DNA of 64,000 nucleotides, taken from assembly GCA_021769885.1 (NCBI GenBank), contig JAETSA010000008.1, positions 1 through 64,000 of the forward strand, given 5' to 3'. Source of the DNA: Bacillota bacterium (GTDB lineage: Bacteria > Bacillota > Clostridia > Oscillospirales > Acutalibacteraceae). Of this stretch, positions 63,367 to 64,000 are shown one piece after another. Under the pieces are notes generated by a model. The model did no database searches. It was not told where the DNA came from and saw only the letters and a list, made by a program, of their open reading frames with translations. The position numbers and the translations under genes are program-made. Each line of letters opens with the position of its first letter. Positions within the stretch are counted from its first letter, which is position 1.

Positions 63367-64000
63367 ATGAATAAAAAGGCTTTTATTGGTGGTCAAGAAT
63401 ATACAGCTGTGGAAAAGCTTTTCTCATTAGAGAATGGACAGTCGGTTATTATCTGTGCAGATGAACGCGGGGGAAAATATACTTGTTCTGAAGTATTTTG
63501 GCAGAACAGTGCGCCTAAAATAGAGCAAACTGCTCCGATTCATACGCATAGCTCCGCCAAAGAGAAAATCGACTTTTTCCTTTCCGTGTTTAAGGGACGG
63601 CCGGACTTGTATGCCAAGCGCTATTACAGCGAAAAGACAGGAAAAAGCGGATATACGCCTGTGTGTAAAAATGAATGGTCTTACGTTTTGTGTGACAAAA
63701 GAAAATATAAATGTGCGGACTGTCCCAACCGTGAATTCACACCTTTAAGTGCGGAGGCGGTTAAAGCACATTTGATTGGACAGGATGTTTTTTTCCGAGA
63801 TGTCGCGGCGATTTATCCTATGTTAGAGGACAATACAACATATTTGTTGGTTGCGGATTTTGACGAGAAAAATTGGCAGGCGGATGTGTCTGCTTTTTGT
63901 AAATGCTGTAAGGAGTTTGGCATTACTCCCGCAGTAGAGCGCTCGCGTTCGGGCAACGGTGCTCATGTGTGGTTTTTCTTTTCCGATCCCGTTTCGGCAG
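63367..64000 (+). CDS. TOTE-type archaeo-eukaryotic primase domain protein (5' part)
   Basis: The frame runs off the window after 211 codons. AGGAG lies 9 nt before the ATG. After about 65 residues comes KIDFFLSVFKGRPDLYAKRY and SGYTPVCKNEW, then four cysteines (100, 109, 116, 119; CADCPNREFTPLS), VAAIYPML, LLVADFDEKNWQADV with the metal-binding Asp164/Asp166, and ERSRSGNGAHVWFFF with His200. These are the marks of the primase module of TOTE conflict systems, normally followed by a DEAD/DEAH-type helicase and a nuclease in the same protein. Those parts lie outside the window. Base use is more AT-rich than neighbours, which suggests transfer. Confidence 0.88.
   Translation, partial: MNKKAFIGGQEYTAVEKLFSLENGQSVIICADERGGKYTCSEVFWQNSAPKIEQTAPIHTHSSAKEKIDFFLSVFKGRPDLYAKRYYSEKTGKSGYTPVCKNEWSYVLCDKRKYKCADCPNREFTPLSAEAVKAHLIGQDVFFRDVAAIYPMLEDNTTYLLVADFDEKNWQADVSAFCKCCKEFGITPAVERSRSGNGAHVWFFFSDPVSA

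Overview
The window looks like chromosomal DNA of a gut-type Clostridia (Bacillota), most likely Oscillospirales/Ruminococcaceae. Support: a glgB-glgC-glgD-glgA cluster with the Firmicutes GlgD subunit, ribosomal protein L27 with a cleavable N-terminal extension beside its Prp protease, a CIRCE-controlled hrcA-grpE-dnaK-dnaJ operon, extended Shine-Dalgarno sites, and TTGACA/TATAAT promoters. The order-level placement is inference. No tRNA, rRNA or CRISPR array was seen.

Layout. 0.4-6.3 kb: glycogen synthesis. 6.6-12.4 kb (minus strand): a PadR/DUF2812/mini-membrane-protein/GNAT operon, a MATE exporter with an APH-like kinase, and gap. 12.9-18.9 kb: an orphan HATPase protein, DUF1836, YbjQ, a NatAB-type ABC exporter, BirA and an XRE regulator. 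19.0-21.6 kb: an acyl-ligase/ACP/acyltransferase fusion. 22.1-28.9 kb (minus): an ECF sigma operon with an internally repetitive protein, a GPH sugar symporter with a membrane partner, a lipid kinase and an rRNA methyltransferase. 29.5-35.7 kb: rplU-prp-rpmA, hemolysin III, an XRE/DUF6809 pair, pnp and rpsO. 36-46 kb: an unknown protein, XRE, an APH-like kinase, a cytoplasmic GH16, an FAD protein, a Wzc-type BY-kinase, a phosphoesterase, aroQ and an aroE-aroK fusion. 46.4-51.6 kb: the heat-shock operon. 51.7-57.1 kb: a Na/Pi transporter and an ECF sigma/beta-propeller operon. 57.2-63.0 kb: a carbohydrate locus (GH36, phosphoesterase, TetR, DUF5054). From 63.0 kb: an AT-richer junction with a gene remnant, then the start of a TOTE-type primase gene cut by the window end.

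The most distinctive property is the intergenic DNA. About eighteen gaps are packed with short hairpins flanked by GTAGGG/CCCTAC. Their stems change in sequence but keep pairing, and larger modules sit in their loops. Two pairs of identical 116-bp copies lie as direct repeats around small cassettes that each contain an XRE regulator (31.7-32.8 kb and 36.6-38.7 kb). The TOTE gene at the right edge is the strongest candidate for a conflict/defence system, but only its first 211 codons are visible.
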